NCBI RefSeq assembly: GCF_003367235.1
Contig: NZ_QRGP01000003.1
Location: 186,001-250,000 of the forward strand
DNA: 64,000 nt
Direction: 5' to 3'
Source of the DNA: Sphingorhabdus pulchriflava
GTDB lineage: Bacteria > Pseudomonadota > Alphaproteobacteria > Sphingomonadales > Sphingomonadaceae
Translations under genes and position numbers: made by a program
The notes under the pieces: generated by a model
Told to the model about the DNA's origin: nothing
The model's database searches: none
The model's input: the letters and a program-made list of their open reading frames with translations, nothing else
Part shown: positions 29,145-38,207 of the stretch, piece after piece
Position numbering within the stretch: position 1 is the stretch's first letter
How the letters are laid out: each line of letters begins with the position of its first letter

Positions 29145-29942
29145 CTAAGTCCCTCCGCTGTCGAGAGCAGCCCCGTCAACCGCGCGCACATAAAGATGCC
29201 AGGTCGCATGGCCCAGAACGGGCAACACGATAAACAGCCCAAGGAATGCAGGCAGGATCGCCAGAAATGTGCCGATGGCAATAATCGCCGCCCAGCCGAT
29301 CATCACCGCCTTGTTCGATCGGATTGTACCAAGGCTGACAATGATAGCGGTGATGAAGTCGACGTCCTTGTCGCAGAGCATCGGCAGGCTGATCACCGTG
29401 ATGGCGTACAGCGCGAAGGCGAAAATCGCACCCACCAAGCTACCGACCAGTAACATTGCGATGGCCAACGGCTGAAGAAGCATTTCGATATTCTCGCCAC
29501 CGATCCCCGATTCGGCCATGAAGATGGCGAAAATACCGTGCGCCAAAATCATCCAGAAACTGAAGGCGACGAAGACGATTCCGGCGACCATCAACACCTG
29601 GTCATCACCGCGTCCACGCAGCGCCCAGATGATCGAGCGCCAATTGATGGGGAGCCCCGCCTGCCGCCTGCGACTGACTTCATAAAGGCCGACGGCAGCA
29701 AAGGGTGCGATGATCGGGAAACCGGCAATCAGCGGGATCGACCAAGCACCTTCTCCGAGCTTGACCAAGCCATAAACCAGCACTGCTCCACCTATCGCGT
29801 AGAAGGCGGCGAAGAATAGGCCGAACGCCGGATAGGCGAGGAAATCGTGCCAGCCTGCGGCAAGCGCTGCACGCAAATCGGCAAATGTCAGATTGTTGGC
29901 GACCGTATAGGGCGCAATGGGGGTTTGGCCGGTTGCAGCCAT
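29145..29942 (-). CDS. DUF2189 membrane protein
   Basis: A 265-residue inner-membrane protein with about six helices. The pattern LRAALAAGWHDFLAYPAFGLFFAAFYAIGG and GFPIIAPFAAVGLYEVSRR are typical of the DUF2189 family, which has no established function. GGGAGAG lies before ATG 29942. It is in the same direction as metC, 16 bases before its start, so co-transcription is likely. Confidence 0.85.
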   Translation of the reverse strand: MAATGQTPIAPYTVANNLTFADLRAALAAGWHDFLAYPAFGLFFAAFYAIGGAVLVYGLVKLGEGAWSIPLIAGFPIIAPFAAVGLYEVSRRRQAGLPINWRSIIWALRGRGDDQVLMVAGIVFVAFSFWMILAHGIFAIFMAESGIGGENIEMLLQPLAIAMLLVGSLVGAIFAFALYAITVISLPMLCDKDVDFITAIIVSLGTIRSNKAVMIGWAAIIAIGTFLAILPAFLGLFIVLPVLGHATWHLYVRAVDGAALDSGGT

Positions 29943-30041
29943 GATGCTCTCTCCCTGTCCATCTTCCCCGTGGACAGGATGCAACGATTCGCGCTTGGCT
30001 TCAAGCGCTTAACATCAAGGCTGGTTTGTTTGGCTGACGGC

Positions 30042-30884
30042 TCAGGCCGCGCCGGTTTCCTTGGGGGTGTCGGGGTCCAGGCCCCACTCGCTCCAGCTGC
30101 CGTCATACAATGCGACGTCTTTCTTGCCGGTCAGCCGCGCGCCGAACAGAACGACCGCAGCCGTCATGCCCGATCCGCAGGTTGTGATCATCTGCCTGTC
30201 GAGATCGACGCCTGCTTCGGTAAAGGCGGCCTCCAATGCGGCACCCTGTTTCCAGGTGCCATCGGGGTTGAACAGGTTGGAATATGGCAGGTTGCGGCTG
30301 CCCGGAATATGGCCGGATGCCATTTCGGGGCGCGGTTCGGCTTCCTCGCCGGTGAAGCGGCCTACGCCGCGGGCATCGACGACAACGGCGTCCTTGCTGT
30401 GCAGATTGGCCAGCATGTCTGCCTTGGTTTTGACCCCGCTATCGTCTTTCCAGACGGTGAAGTGGCGGTGACGCAGCGACGGCTTGCCATTTTCGAGCGG
30501 GCGGCCCTCGGCCTTCCATTTGGCGAGGCCACCGTCGAGAATGGCAACATCATGCGCACCAAATAGCGTGAGCATCCACCAGGCGCGGGTCGCCGATTTG
30601 AACGGGCTGTCATCATAGACGACGATACGGCTACCGTCGCCAAGGCCGAGCGACTGCATGCGGCTGGCAAATTTTTCGGGCGGGGGTAGCATGTTGGGCA
30701 AGCTGGAATTGCTGTCGGCGATTTCCGCCAGATCCATGAAAACCGCGCCGGGAATATGGCCGCCTTCATATTCGGCAGCGGCGTTGCGGCCTGCGTCGGG
30801 CATATGCCATGTGGCGTCGACAATTCGCAGATCCGATGCGCCCAACTCATTTGCCAGCCACTCGGTGCTTACCAGTAAATCCAT
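30042..30884 (-). CDS. sseA: 3-mercaptopyruvate sulfurtransferase
   Basis: A 280-residue protein with two rhodanese domains. The first is the inactive one (VDATWHMPDAGRN, ARIVVYDD-like stretch), and the second holds the catalytic Cys in TTCGSGMTA. The loop CGSGMT is close to the CGSGVT of mercaptopyruvate sulfurtransferases and unlike rhodanese CRKGVT. It should move sulfur from 3-mercaptopyruvate to a thiophilic acceptor in the cytosol. Confidence 0.92.
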   Translation of the reverse strand: MDLLVSTEWLANELGASDLRIVDATWHMPDAGRNAAAEYEGGHIPGAVFMDLAEIADSNSSLPNMLPPPEKFASRMQSLGLGDGSRIVVYDDSPFKSATRAWWMLTLFGAHDVAILDGGLAKWKAEGRPLENGKPSLRHRHFTVWKDDSGVKTKADMLANLHSKDAVVVDARGVGRFTGEEAEPRPEMASGHIPGSRNLPYSNLFNPDGTWKQGAALEAAFTEAGVDLDRQMITTCGSGMTAAVVLFGARLTGKKDVALYDGSWSEWGLDPDTPKETGAA

Positions 30885-30987
30885 TTTGCCCGTTCCCTTT
30901 TCGTCCGTCTTTGCCCGCTTGTAGCGATTCTTGTGCAGTGCACGATATGCCGCTTTTCCGACCTAGTCGAGCGCTAACAGTCGGTTT

Positions 30988-32157
30988 TCAAGCAAAGACA
31001 GCGCGGGCGGCAATTCCCGAAAAGCGCTTGGGCCCGCGATCGATGGGCAAAGGCTGCATGCGTTCGCTCTGCTTTGCACCTTCACGTCCGATCAGCTGGG
31101 TAAACTGGATTTCGATCGGTTCGCCTTCCGCGCTACCAGATAGATGGATCAGGACAATCGGGGCGACAAATTCGCGTTCCGTCCAGCGGAAGGAGGACAA
31201 TTCGGTGCGCGGCAGGCGAATCTCGATAGTAGCCTCAATACGCTCTCCGGGAGCGAGGTCGCCGATTGGCTGGATTGAACCTGCGCCACCATCGCTATGG
31301 AAAGCGGCAACCGCTTCACGCTGGCCATCCTGCGCCGAGATCATATGGCTGCGCAGGATGAGCCCGCTGACGGGTGTCCGCGTCTGATTTTTGATTGCCA
31401 ATATGCCGGTTACAGAAAGGCTGGCGATGCTGAGTTGCGCGCTGGTCGGGGTGAATTGCGCAGCGACCGGACCTGCGGCCTCCGCCGTCCGTTCGGGCGT
31501 GCGTGGTAGGGCAGGTGGCTGGGTTTTGCGCGACGTATCGAGCCGGGGCGGCGGCGAAGGTTGCGGGACGGGTTCCTGAACAGCTACCTGCTGTTGATAG
31601 GCTGACCGCTGTCTGCGCCGGAAGAAAATCCAGGCCGCAGCCGCGAGGATCGCTGCGAATCCCGCGATGGCAGGCCAGAACCAGGGCCGGGATAAAATTG
31701 TAGAAGGTGCATCGAGCGGGACGCTGTTCGCAGGAGGGCTGGAATAGGCGTCGACGGCTGTCGCAGGGACTGCGCGTTCGGGGGCAATCACCGGTTCACC
31801 GGTAGCGACGGGTGCGGGCTTAGTGCCGGTTTCGGTGGTTGCCTCGCTAGGCCCCTGCGCTACGGGCGCAGAGCTGGAATTTGTTGCTGTCGGGCGGCTG
31901 ACCGTCGGGCGCTGCTCGGAAGGCTGTGTTGTCGGGCTGCTGCGTTCGGTCGGAGGTGGCGTTTCGACAACAGGCGGTGGCGCACTTTGTTGCGGCGCTG
32001 GCCGGGGTGGCGGCGTATCCAGCCGGAAGTCCCGCAATTCGGGTGGCATTCCTGTACCAATGTCCTGGCCAGATCCGCTGTCTTGAGCATAGGCGACCGA
32101 CGACGACATGACTGCCGCCGCAAACACCATCGCCCATCCCTTGAACCTTTTGGTCAT
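30988..32157 (-). CDS. Exported Pro-rich membrane-anchored protein, unknown function
   Basis: A 389-residue protein. A signal peptide ends near VAYAQ, followed by a long Pro/Thr/Ser-rich low-complexity segment (to about residue 145). A transmembrane helix at WPAIAGFAAILAAAAWIFF is followed by an RRRQR stop-transfer run, then a second Pro-rich linker. The C-terminal domain of about 150 residues (SIASLSVTGILAIKNQTR, GERIEATIEIRLPR) looks like a beta-sandwich in the cytoplasm. AAAGGA precedes ATG 32157. I do not recognise a function. Confidence 0.65.
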   Translation of the reverse strand: MTKRFKGWAMVFAAAVMSSSVAYAQDSGSGQDIGTGMPPELRDFRLDTPPPRPAPQQSAPPPVVETPPPTERSSPTTQPSEQRPTVSRPTATNSSSAPVAQGPSEATTETGTKPAPVATGEPVIAPERAVPATAVDAYSSPPANSVPLDAPSTILSRPWFWPAIAGFAAILAAAAWIFFRRRQRSAYQQQVAVQEPVPQPSPPPRLDTSRKTQPPALPRTPERTAEAAGPVAAQFTPTSAQLSIASLSVTGILAIKNQTRTPVSGLILRSHMISAQDGQREAVAAFHSDGGAGSIQPIGDLAPGERIEATIEIRLPRTELSSFRWTEREFVAPIVLIHLSGSAEGEPIEIQFTQLIGREGAKQSERMQPLPIDRGPKRFSGIAARAVFA

Positions 32158-32246
32158 TGCTATCCTTTGGGGTGCCCAACCGCTGAACGCCATATGAATG
32201 GCGTCTCGGGAATGACATAGGCCGTGCAACACGCTAGACAAGCGGT

Positions 32247-32705
32247 ATGTCAGATAAACCGAATCCGAAATTTCTCGGCCAAAATGCCGCCCTGCCGCAA
32301 ACCCCCGAAGCGGCGGAACTCGACTATGTGCCCAACCCGCGTGCGGGAACGCTCTATCTTGTCCGCTTTGCCGCGCCCGAATTCACATCGCTTTGCCCGG
32401 TGACCGGCCAGCCTGATTTCGCCCATCTGGTCATCGACTATGCCCCGGAGGCAACCATAGTCGAATCGAAATCGTTAAAGCTCTTTCTCGGCTCTTTCCG
32501 CAATCATGCGGCGTTTCATGAGGATTGCACGGTAGGTATCGGGCAACGGCTTTTCGATGAAATGAAACCAAAGTGGCTGCGCATCGGCGGCTACTGGTAT
32601 CCGCGTGGGGGTATCCCTATAGACGTATTCTGGCAATCAGGGGCACCGCCCGAAGGGCTGTGGCTGCCCGATCAGGGGGTTGCCCCCTATCGCGGCAGGG
32701 GTTGA
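32247..32705 (+). CDS. queF: 7-cyano-7-deazaguanine reductase, type I
   Basis: Reduces preQ0 to preQ1 with NADPH in queuosine synthesis. The 152-residue length is that of the single-domain (type I) form. The thioimide-forming Cys is in [11 protein letters not shown], the substrate motif is [15 protein letters not shown], and FHED carries the conserved His-Glu pair. The spacer to the divergent gene upstream is 89 bases. Other queuosine genes are not in the window. Confidence 0.95.
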   Translation: MSDKPNPKFLGQNAALPQTPEAAELDYVPNPRAGTLYLVRFAAPEFTSLCPVTGQPDFAHLVIDYAPEATIVESKSLKLFLGSFRNHAAFHEDCTVGIGQRLFDEMKPKWLRIGGYWYPRGGIPIDVFWQSGAPPEGLWLPDQGVAPYRGRG

Positions 32706-32777
32706 TTTTACCTGCGCTGTCATTTTCGGTTCAGCTAGGATATGGTCTCTTTCACCGACTGAAAAGGAGATTGGGCC

Positions 32778-33443
32778 ATGAAACGTCGTTCCAAAATTGC
32801 TGCCGCTCTGTTGATTGCGGCCATTCCGGTAACCGCCTGCACGACCAACCCTGAAACCGGGGAGAAGCGGATTTCGAAAGCTGCGATTGGCGGCATTGGG
32901 GGCGCTTTGGGCGGCTATCTGCTCGGCGATCTGATCGGTGGCAAGCGTGACCGGACCGAGAAGATTCTCGGCGCAGGCATTGGTGCTGTCGCGGGTGCGG
33001 GTGTTGGCTATTATATGGACCAGCAGGAAAAGAAGCTCCGTGAACAGACCGCTGGTACCGGCGTCGAAGTTGTCCGCGATGGCGATCAGCTGGTGCTCGA
33101 CATGCCGTCCGAGGTCACCTTTGCCTTTGGCAGCGCTAACCTTTCACCCGAATTTCGCTCTACGCTCGACAAGGTTGGGGCCACGCTGGTCGAATATGAA
33201 AAAACCTATGTTGATGTGATGGGTCACACCGATTCGGTGGGTTCGGAAGCCTTTAACCAGACCCTGTCAGAACAGCGTGCGGCAACGGTCGCCAGCTATC
33301 TGACCGGCCGTGGTGTCCAGAGCGCACGTCTCGCCACCAAGGGCTATGGCGAGAGCCAGCCCAAAGCGAGCAACACGAGCGAAGAAGGCCGCGCCGAAAA
33401 TCGTCGGGTAGAAATCCGGTTGGTGCCGGTGACGGAAAGCTAA
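32778..33443 (+). CDS. OmpA-family lipoprotein with glycine-zipper segment
   Basis: A 221-residue outer-membrane lipoprotein. The signal ends in the lipobox PVTAC. Residues about 35-85 form a glycine-zipper region (GGIGGALGGYLLGDLIGG, GAGIGAVAGAGVGYYM). The C-terminal OmpA domain has the peptidoglycan-binding pattern VMGHTDSVGSEAFNQTLS and ENRRVEIRL. It probably ties the outer membrane to the cell wall. AAGGAG lies before ATG 32778. Confidence 0.93.
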   Translation: MKRRSKIAAALLIAAIPVTACTTNPETGEKRISKAAIGGIGGALGGYLLGDLIGGKRDRTEKILGAGIGAVAGAGVGYYMDQQEKKLREQTAGTGVEVVRDGDQLVLDMPSEVTFAFGSANLSPEFRSTLDKVGATLVEYEKTYVDVMGHTDSVGSEAFNQTLSEQRAATVASYLTGRGVQSARLATKGYGESQPKASNTSEEGRAENRRVEIRLVPVTES

Positions 33444-34669
33444 ACTGGCAGGCCTTGCAACAGCTTGGGCAGATTGCCCGACTCTCCGCGCGCTTCGGCC
33501 ATGAAGAAGTTCTTGATCGGCTTCATGCGCTGAACCGCGGCGAGGCCGAGGCGGCGGGCGGCAGAGGCGGTTTTGCCGGGAATGCCGAACAGCTTGTTGA
33601 GCGTATCGGTCGCCATCATCACGCTTTGCACGTCAAGACTGCGCCAGCGGGTGTAGTGATCAAGGATCTGTGCATCGCCGGGGTCGAGCCCGAGCCGCAT
33701 GCCTTCGACCACGACTTGCGCAAGGCAAGCCACATCGCGCAGCCCGAGATTGAGGCCTTGCCCCGCAATCGGGTGCATTCCATGTGCAGCGTCGCCTACG
33801 AGTACCATTCGCGTGTCGGTGAGTCGGTTGGCATGCTGGAAATTGAGCGGATAGCCCATCACCGGCGCGTTCATTTCAATCGCGCCGAGTAACCCGCCCA
33901 TCGCTTTTTCGATCTCATGCGCCATCCCGCGCGGTGATAGCTTCTTGTAAACCGGCGCCTCGGTGCGCGATACCGACCAGACAATCGCCGAACGATGCCG
34001 TCCCGCTTCATCATCGAGCATCGGCAAGATTGCGAACGGGCCTGTTGGATAGAAAATCTCGTAAGCGACCTGATTGTGGGGCTTCTCGTGGAAAATGGCT
34101 GTCACCATTGCCTCATGCGCATAGTCCCATTCGGTGAGTCGGATGCCAGCTGCGTCGCGCGATGCGCTTTTCCGGCCTTCGGCAACGACCAGCAACGATC
34201 CGGTAAGTACAGCGCCATTTTTCAATTCGACACGAACGCCCGCATCGTCGGTTTGGGAAGCAGCAATCTCGGCAGGCATGTGCAACCGGATTTCGGGCCG
34301 AGTTTGGGCAGCTTCGTACAGTGCTCGACGGATCAGCTGGTTCTCGAACATTTGGCCAAGATAGCCATCACCCTCTGCGGGCACGAAATCGAGCGAACCG
34401 GGCTTCAGCCCATCGCTGACCCAGATCTGTTCGATCGGGCAGCCCTTCCCATCCAGTGCGGGGCCAAGGCCGATGGCCTCGAACAACTTCATGCTTGAAC
34501 TGGAAATCGCCGATACCCTACCGTCGAAATGCGGGGCAAGCATCGCGGCCTGATCGGCGCGGTCGATGACGTGGCAGGTGACGCCGTGCACCGCGAAGGC
34601 GAGTGCCTGGGCGAGGCCGTTGAGCCCACCTCCGATGATGATAATGTCGGCAAATTCGTTCTTGGACAT
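33440..34669 (-). CDS. UbiH/UbiF/COQ6-family FAD monooxygenase
   Basis: A 409-residue FAD-dependent hydroxylase of the ubiquinone-synthesis family. The dinucleotide site is IIIGGGLNGLAQAL, and the second FAD motif is GDAAHGMHPIAGQGLNLGL. The pattern DGRVSAISSSSMKLFEAIGL is typical of UbiH-type enzymes. It probably hydroxylates the aromatic ring of a ubiquinone precursor; which position cannot be decided. It is convergent with and overlaps the OmpA gene by four bases. Confidence 0.9.
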   Translation of the reverse strand: MSKNEFADIIIIGGGLNGLAQALAFAVHGVTCHVIDRADQAAMLAPHFDGRVSAISSSSMKLFEAIGLGPALDGKGCPIEQIWVSDGLKPGSLDFVPAEGDGYLGQMFENQLIRRALYEAAQTRPEIRLHMPAEIAASQTDDAGVRVELKNGAVLTGSLLVVAEGRKSASRDAAGIRLTEWDYAHEAMVTAIFHEKPHNQVAYEIFYPTGPFAILPMLDDEAGRHRSAIVWSVSRTEAPVYKKLSPRGMAHEIEKAMGGLLGAIEMNAPVMGYPLNFQHANRLTDTRMVLVGDAAHGMHPIAGQGLNLGLRDVACLAQVVVEGMRLGLDPGDAQILDHYTRWRSLDVQSVMMATDTLNKLFGIPGKTASAARRLGLAAVQRMKPIKNFFMAEARGESGNLPKLLQGLPV

Positions 34670-34706
34670 GGAGGATCGCAGTCAATTTATTCTTTGGATT
34701 GAAAGG

Positions 34707-34795
34707 ATACCGTAGCCCTGAGCCTGTCGAAGGGCGCTTCTAAGCTGTAGCGCTAAACTGTGAGGCGTGCTTCGACAGGCTCAGCACTACGGTAT
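34707..34795. repeat. Long inverted repeat, REP-like
   Basis: Two 26-base arms (34707-34732 and 34770-34795) are inverted and match except for two bases. The core of each arm is GAGCCTGTCGAAG / CTTCGACAGGCTC, with an outer ATACCGTAG / CTACGGTAT. The same core is widespread between genes in many proteobacterial genomes. It can form a hairpin with a 37-base loop in the divergent ubiH-family/ftsK interval. Confidence 0.85.
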
Positions 34796-34925
34796 TTTGC
34801 TCGAGACAATGCTCTAGGCCCGAATTCGGCCCCTGAAAAGGTAGGAAAAACCACGGACTCTTGACGGGGAGTCCCGCCTCCGCGAAAAGGTGTGCATTCA
34901 CTCTAACAGGCGTCGCAAACAGCAT

Positions 34926-37238
34926 ATGGCATCGCGTTCCCCCAAATCCCAGGCCGCCAACTGGAGGCAGATGATGCGCCAATCCCTGCTGCGCAGTGGC
35001 GCGCTGATCGGGGCGGGTGTCGTCGGACTTTTCGCGCTCTTCTATGCCGTTTCGATCCTCAGCTACTCGCCTGCCGACAATGCTTTTAACAGCGCGGCAC
35101 AGGGTGCGAGCGACAATTGGATGGGGCAGAGCGGTGCCTATCTGGCAGATGCGTCGCTGTTCACCTTTGGCCTACCCGCAATCCTGCTTTTCCCGCTGAT
35201 GCTGGTCTATGCCCGTCGCCTGTGGCGCGATGTACCGCAGCCGCGCTGGAAAAGCCAATTGCTGTTCTGTCTATTGGGGATATTGATACTGGGTTTCGGC
35301 CTTGCGCATTGGCAGCATGGCAGCGACATCGGCTTGCCAGCAGGCTGGGGCGGGACACCGGCCTTGCTGCTCGATGGGGCCTATAGCGCGCTGATCGCCA
35401 AACTGGGTGAGGGGTGGAGCAATCTGGCGCGCTGGGTGGCGATTTTGGGCTCTGTGGTCGGCGGGATTGTTCTGGTGACGCGCTCGCTGGAGCTGGAGCG
35501 ACCGCTTTTCACCATTCCGTCGCTCCCGATGCCCTCGCTTGGCGGCTCGGCCGAACGCGTGGCCGCCGATCCATCGGCGCCACAGCGTGAACCCGAATTC
35601 GTCGCCGATCCCGTTCCGCGCAAGCCGGTAGAACGCGAACCTCGCCGCGCCCCCGAAATTGCCGAGCGGCAGACGGCTCCCAAAAAAGCCAGCTTTGCGT
35701 CTGGCGCCAAACAGGGCGATTTCTTTGGCAACTACACACTGCCTTCGCTCGACCTGCTTGATACCCCGCCGCCTTCAACTGCGCCCAAGCTAGACAAGGC
35801 GGCACTCGAATCGAATGCGCGTCTACTCGAATCGGTGCTTGATGATTTCAAGGTGCAGGGCGAAATCGTCGCCGTGCGCCCCGGCCCGGTCGTCACCATG
35901 TATGAACTTGAACCCGCCCCTGGCGTGCGTGCGCAGCGTGTCGTGCAACTGGCCGAGGACATCGCGCGCAACATGTCCGCGCTCTCCGCCCGCGTTTCGA
36001 CGGTTCCGGGCCGCACGGTCATCGGCATCGAACTGCCCAACCACAACCGTGAGGCGGTGGTACTGCAGGAAATGATCGCCTCAACCGCCTTTGCTGATCA
36101 AAAGGGGCAATTGCCCATCATCCTCGGCAAGAATATCTCGGGCGACCCGGTGGTTGCAGACTTGCAGCCCATGCCGCACTTACTCGTCGCGGGGACGACC
36201 GGTTCGGGTAAGTCGGTGGGCCTCAATTGCATGATCCTGTCGCTGCTCTACCGGCTCACGCCCGACCAGTGCCGCATGATCATGATCGACCCCAAGATGC
36301 TCGAACTCAGCATCTATGACGATATTCCGCATTTGCTGGCACCAGTGGTGACCGAGCCTGCCAAGGCGATCCGTGCGCTGAAGTGGGCGGTCGAGCAGAT
36401 GGAAGACCGCTACCGCATGATGTCGTCGGTCGGCGTCCGCAACCTGCAAGGTTTCAACGATAAAATCCTTGCCGCAAAAGCCAAGGGTCAGCCCTTGGGG
36501 CACAAGGTGCAGGTAGGCTATGATCCGATGACCGGCCTGCCGCAATATGAAGAGCAGCAGCATGATTATCAGCCGCTGCCTCAGATTGTCGTCATCGTCG
36601 ACGAACTCGCAGACCTGATGATGACAGCGGGCAAAGAGGTCGAATTCCTTATCCAGCGTCTTGCGCAAAAGGCGCGCGCAGCGGGTATCCACCTGATCAT
36701 GGCGACGCAGCGCCCCTCGGTCGACGTCATCACCGGTGTGATCAAGGCGAACTTGCCGACGCGCATCAGCTTCCATGTGACCTCGAAAATCGACAGCCGT
36801 ACCATATTGGGCGAACAGGGTGCGGAACAGCTGCTCGGCAAGGGCGACATGCTCTATATGGCGGGCGGGCGCGGGCTGACGCGTATCCACGGGCCGTTTG
36901 TGTCGGATGAGGAGGTCCGCAAGGTTGCCGAGCATTGGCGCGGGCAGGGCGAGCCCGACTATATCCAGTCGGTCACCGAAGAACCCGAAGATGGCGGCTT
37001 TGCCCTCGATGGACTGGGCGACGACGACAGCCCCGAAGATGCCATGTATCGCAAGGCGTGCCAGATTGTCTTCGAAAGCCAGAAGGCCTCAACCAGCTGG
37101 ATCCAGCGCCAGTTGCGCATCGGCTACAATAGCGCCGCGCGCTTGATTGACCGGATGGAGGAGGATGGCTTTATCAGCGCGCCCAACCATATCGGACGGC
37201 GCGAGGTGCTGCGCGACCGGAATGGCGAGCCGATTTAG
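34926..37238 (+). CDS. ftsK: DNA translocase FtsK
   Basis: Couples septation to chromosome segregation by pumping DNA and activating XerCD. The protein (770 residues from ATG 34926) has an N-terminal part of about four membrane helices and a Pro/Glu linker. The motor has GTTGSGKS, VVIVDELADLM and ATQRPSVDVITG, and a C-terminal gamma winged-helix domain (SWIQRQLRIGYNSAARLID). A GGAGG before ATG 34974 suggests that start as an alternative, shortening the N-terminus by 16 residues. It is divergent from the UbiH-type gene. Confidence 0.95.
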   Translation: MASRSPKSQAANWRQMMRQSLLRSGALIGAGVVGLFALFYAVSILSYSPADNAFNSAAQGASDNWMGQSGAYLADASLFTFGLPAILLFPLMLVYARRLWRDVPQPRWKSQLLFCLLGILILGFGLAHWQHGSDIGLPAGWGGTPALLLDGAYSALIAKLGEGWSNLARWVAILGSVVGGIVLVTRSLELERPLFTIPSLPMPSLGGSAERVAADPSAPQREPEFVADPVPRKPVEREPRRAPEIAERQTAPKKASFASGAKQGDFFGNYTLPSLDLLDTPPPSTAPKLDKAALESNARLLESVLDDFKVQGEIVAVRPGPVVTMYELEPAPGVRAQRVVQLAEDIARNMSALSARVSTVPGRTVIGIELPNHNREAVVLQEMIASTAFADQKGQLPIILGKNISGDPVVADLQPMPHLLVAGTTGSGKSVGLNCMILSLLYRLTPDQCRMIMIDPKMLELSIYDDIPHLLAPVVTEPAKAIRALKWAVEQMEDRYRMMSSVGVRNLQGFNDKILAAKAKGQPLGHKVQVGYDPMTGLPQYEEQQHDYQPLPQIVVIVDELADLMMTAGKEVEFLIQRLAQKARAAGIHLIMATQRPSVDVITGVIKANLPTRISFHVTSKIDSRTILGEQGAEQLLGKGDMLYMAGGRGLTRIHGPFVSDEEVRKVAEHWRGQGEPDYIQSVTEEPEDGGFALDGLGDDDSPEDAMYRKACQIVFESQKASTSWIQRQLRIGYNSAARLIDRMEEDGFISAPNHIGRREVLRDRNGEPI

Positions 37239-37310
37239 CGCGCAGTCTGATATTCAGAATGGGTTCAATGCATCGCCGCTATTCGCGCTGGCAAAAGCCA
37301 AGGAAACAAT

Positions 37311-37928
37311 ATGACTCATAAATTCTCCCGACTTTTGCTCGTTCCTGCGATTATGGCATCGGCGGCCAGCGCGCCTGCGCAGCAGTCGAACGACCTTAGC
37401 CAAGTGGTCAGCCATATGCAGGCAGTGACAACGATGAACGCTAGCTTCACCCAGACCGACCGCAACGGGCAGAGCCTGACCGGCAAGTTGCTGTTAAAAC
37501 GCCCCGGCCATGTACGCTTCGAATATCAAAAAGGCGTGCCCTTGCTGATTGTCGCCGATGGCAAGGCGCTGACCATGGTCGATTATGAGGTGAAGCAAGT
37601 GCAGCGCTGGCCGATCAAGAACAGCCCGCTGACCGCCTTGCTTGATCCCGGCAAGGATCTGGCGCGGTTTGGCAAACGCGTTGCGACATCGAATCCGAAT
37701 GTCGTCAGCGTCGAAGTGCGCGACCCCAAACGCCCCGAATATGGCACGATGACGATGATCTTCATCAAACAGGCCGGTGCACCGGGCGGGTTGACGCTTA
37801 ACGGCTGGGTCGCGCTCGATTCGAAGAACAACCGGACGACGGTGCGACTCGGCAATGTGAAATTCAACCAGCCGATCGCGCAATCGAGCTTCAGCTGGCG
37901 TGACCCGAGGCCGCGTCGCAAGAGCTGA
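37311..37928 (+). CDS. lolA: Outer-membrane lipoprotein carrier protein
   Basis: Periplasmic chaperone that carries lipoproteins from LolCDE to the outer membrane. The 205-residue protein starts with a signal peptide ending near ASAPAQ. The LolA pattern includes SFTQTDRNGQSLTGKLLLKRPGHVRFEY, LLIVADGKAL and PLTALLDP. AAGGAA precedes ATG 37311. It follows ftsK by 72 bases on the same strand, the common arrangement in sphingomonads. Confidence 0.92.
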   Translation: MTHKFSRLLLVPAIMASAASAPAQQSNDLSQVVSHMQAVTTMNASFTQTDRNGQSLTGKLLLKRPGHVRFEYQKGVPLLIVADGKALTMVDYEVKQVQRWPIKNSPLTALLDPGKDLARFGKRVATSNPNVVSVEVRDPKRPEYGTMTMIFIKQAGAPGGLTLNGWVALDSKNNRTTVRLGNVKFNQPIAQSSFSWRDPRPRRKS

Positions 37929-37931
37929 GCG

Positions 37932-37947
37932 AACTCATCGGTGAGTT
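37932..37947. terminator. Hairpin just after lolA
   Basis: AACTCA-TCGG-TGAGTT is a perfect 6-4-6 inverted repeat beginning three bases after the lolA stop. There is no T tract, so it may stabilise the mRNA end rather than terminate. Confidence 0.35.
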
Positions 37948-37975
37948 GAGCCGTCAAGCCGACCAGCCGATAGTC

Positions 37976-37991
37976 TGAACAAGACTGTTCA
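37976..37991. promoter_or_regulatory. Palindrome upstream of the putative sRNA
   Basis: TGAACA-AGAC-TGTTCA is a perfect 6-4-6 palindrome 30 bases upstream of the predicted structured RNA region. Its symmetry fits a dimeric regulator operator, but the spacing is not that of the alphaproteobacterial LexA site. Confidence 0.3.
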
Positions 37992-38020
37992 TCTTACCGA
38001 CAGGAAAATCACCCTAGATT

Positions 38021-38157
38021 GAAGACATCGAAGGACAGGCGGCTACGCGGTTTTCCCCCTGTTGCCCGTGGCGCTAAAGTCTTCCTTCGGTTTCAGCGTG
38101 ACGAACGCAAGCTCGGCCCTCATCCCAAATGCCCCCGGGATGAGGGCTTTGCTTTTT
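38021..38157 (+). ncRNA. Putative structured small RNA between lolA and xthA
   Basis: The region has no ORF with support but ends in a strong intrinsic terminator. Inside it, GAAGAC (38021-38026) can pair with GTCTTC (38079-38084), and ACAGG (38035-38039) with CCTGT (38058-38062), making a nested hairpin before the terminator stem. No coding function fits. The exact 5' end is a guess, and I cannot name the RNA family. Confidence 0.4.
38116..38157 (+). terminator. Intrinsic terminator upstream of xthA
   Basis: GCCCTCATCCC (38116-38126) pairs perfectly with GGGATGAGGGC (38137-38147) around a 10-base loop and is followed by TTTGCTTTTT. It lies 50 bases before the xthA start. lolA ended 190 bases earlier, so the terminated transcript is probably a separate RNA. 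Confidence 0.8.
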
Positions 38158-38207
38158 CAGCGCGCTCCCCTCTTGCCGCGACGCCGCCCCGTCCCTAAGC
38201 AGCCGCC

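Noticed and set aside
30933-30943. GTGCA-G-TGCAC palindrome upstream of sseA
   Set aside because: Very short and of common composition; no repeat or neighbour supports an operator.
34740-34982. Minus-strand ORF of 80 codons upstream of and overlapping ftsK
   Set aside because: It runs through the inverted repeat (giving the repeat-type peptide VVLSLSKHAS) and has no ribosome site or conserved look.
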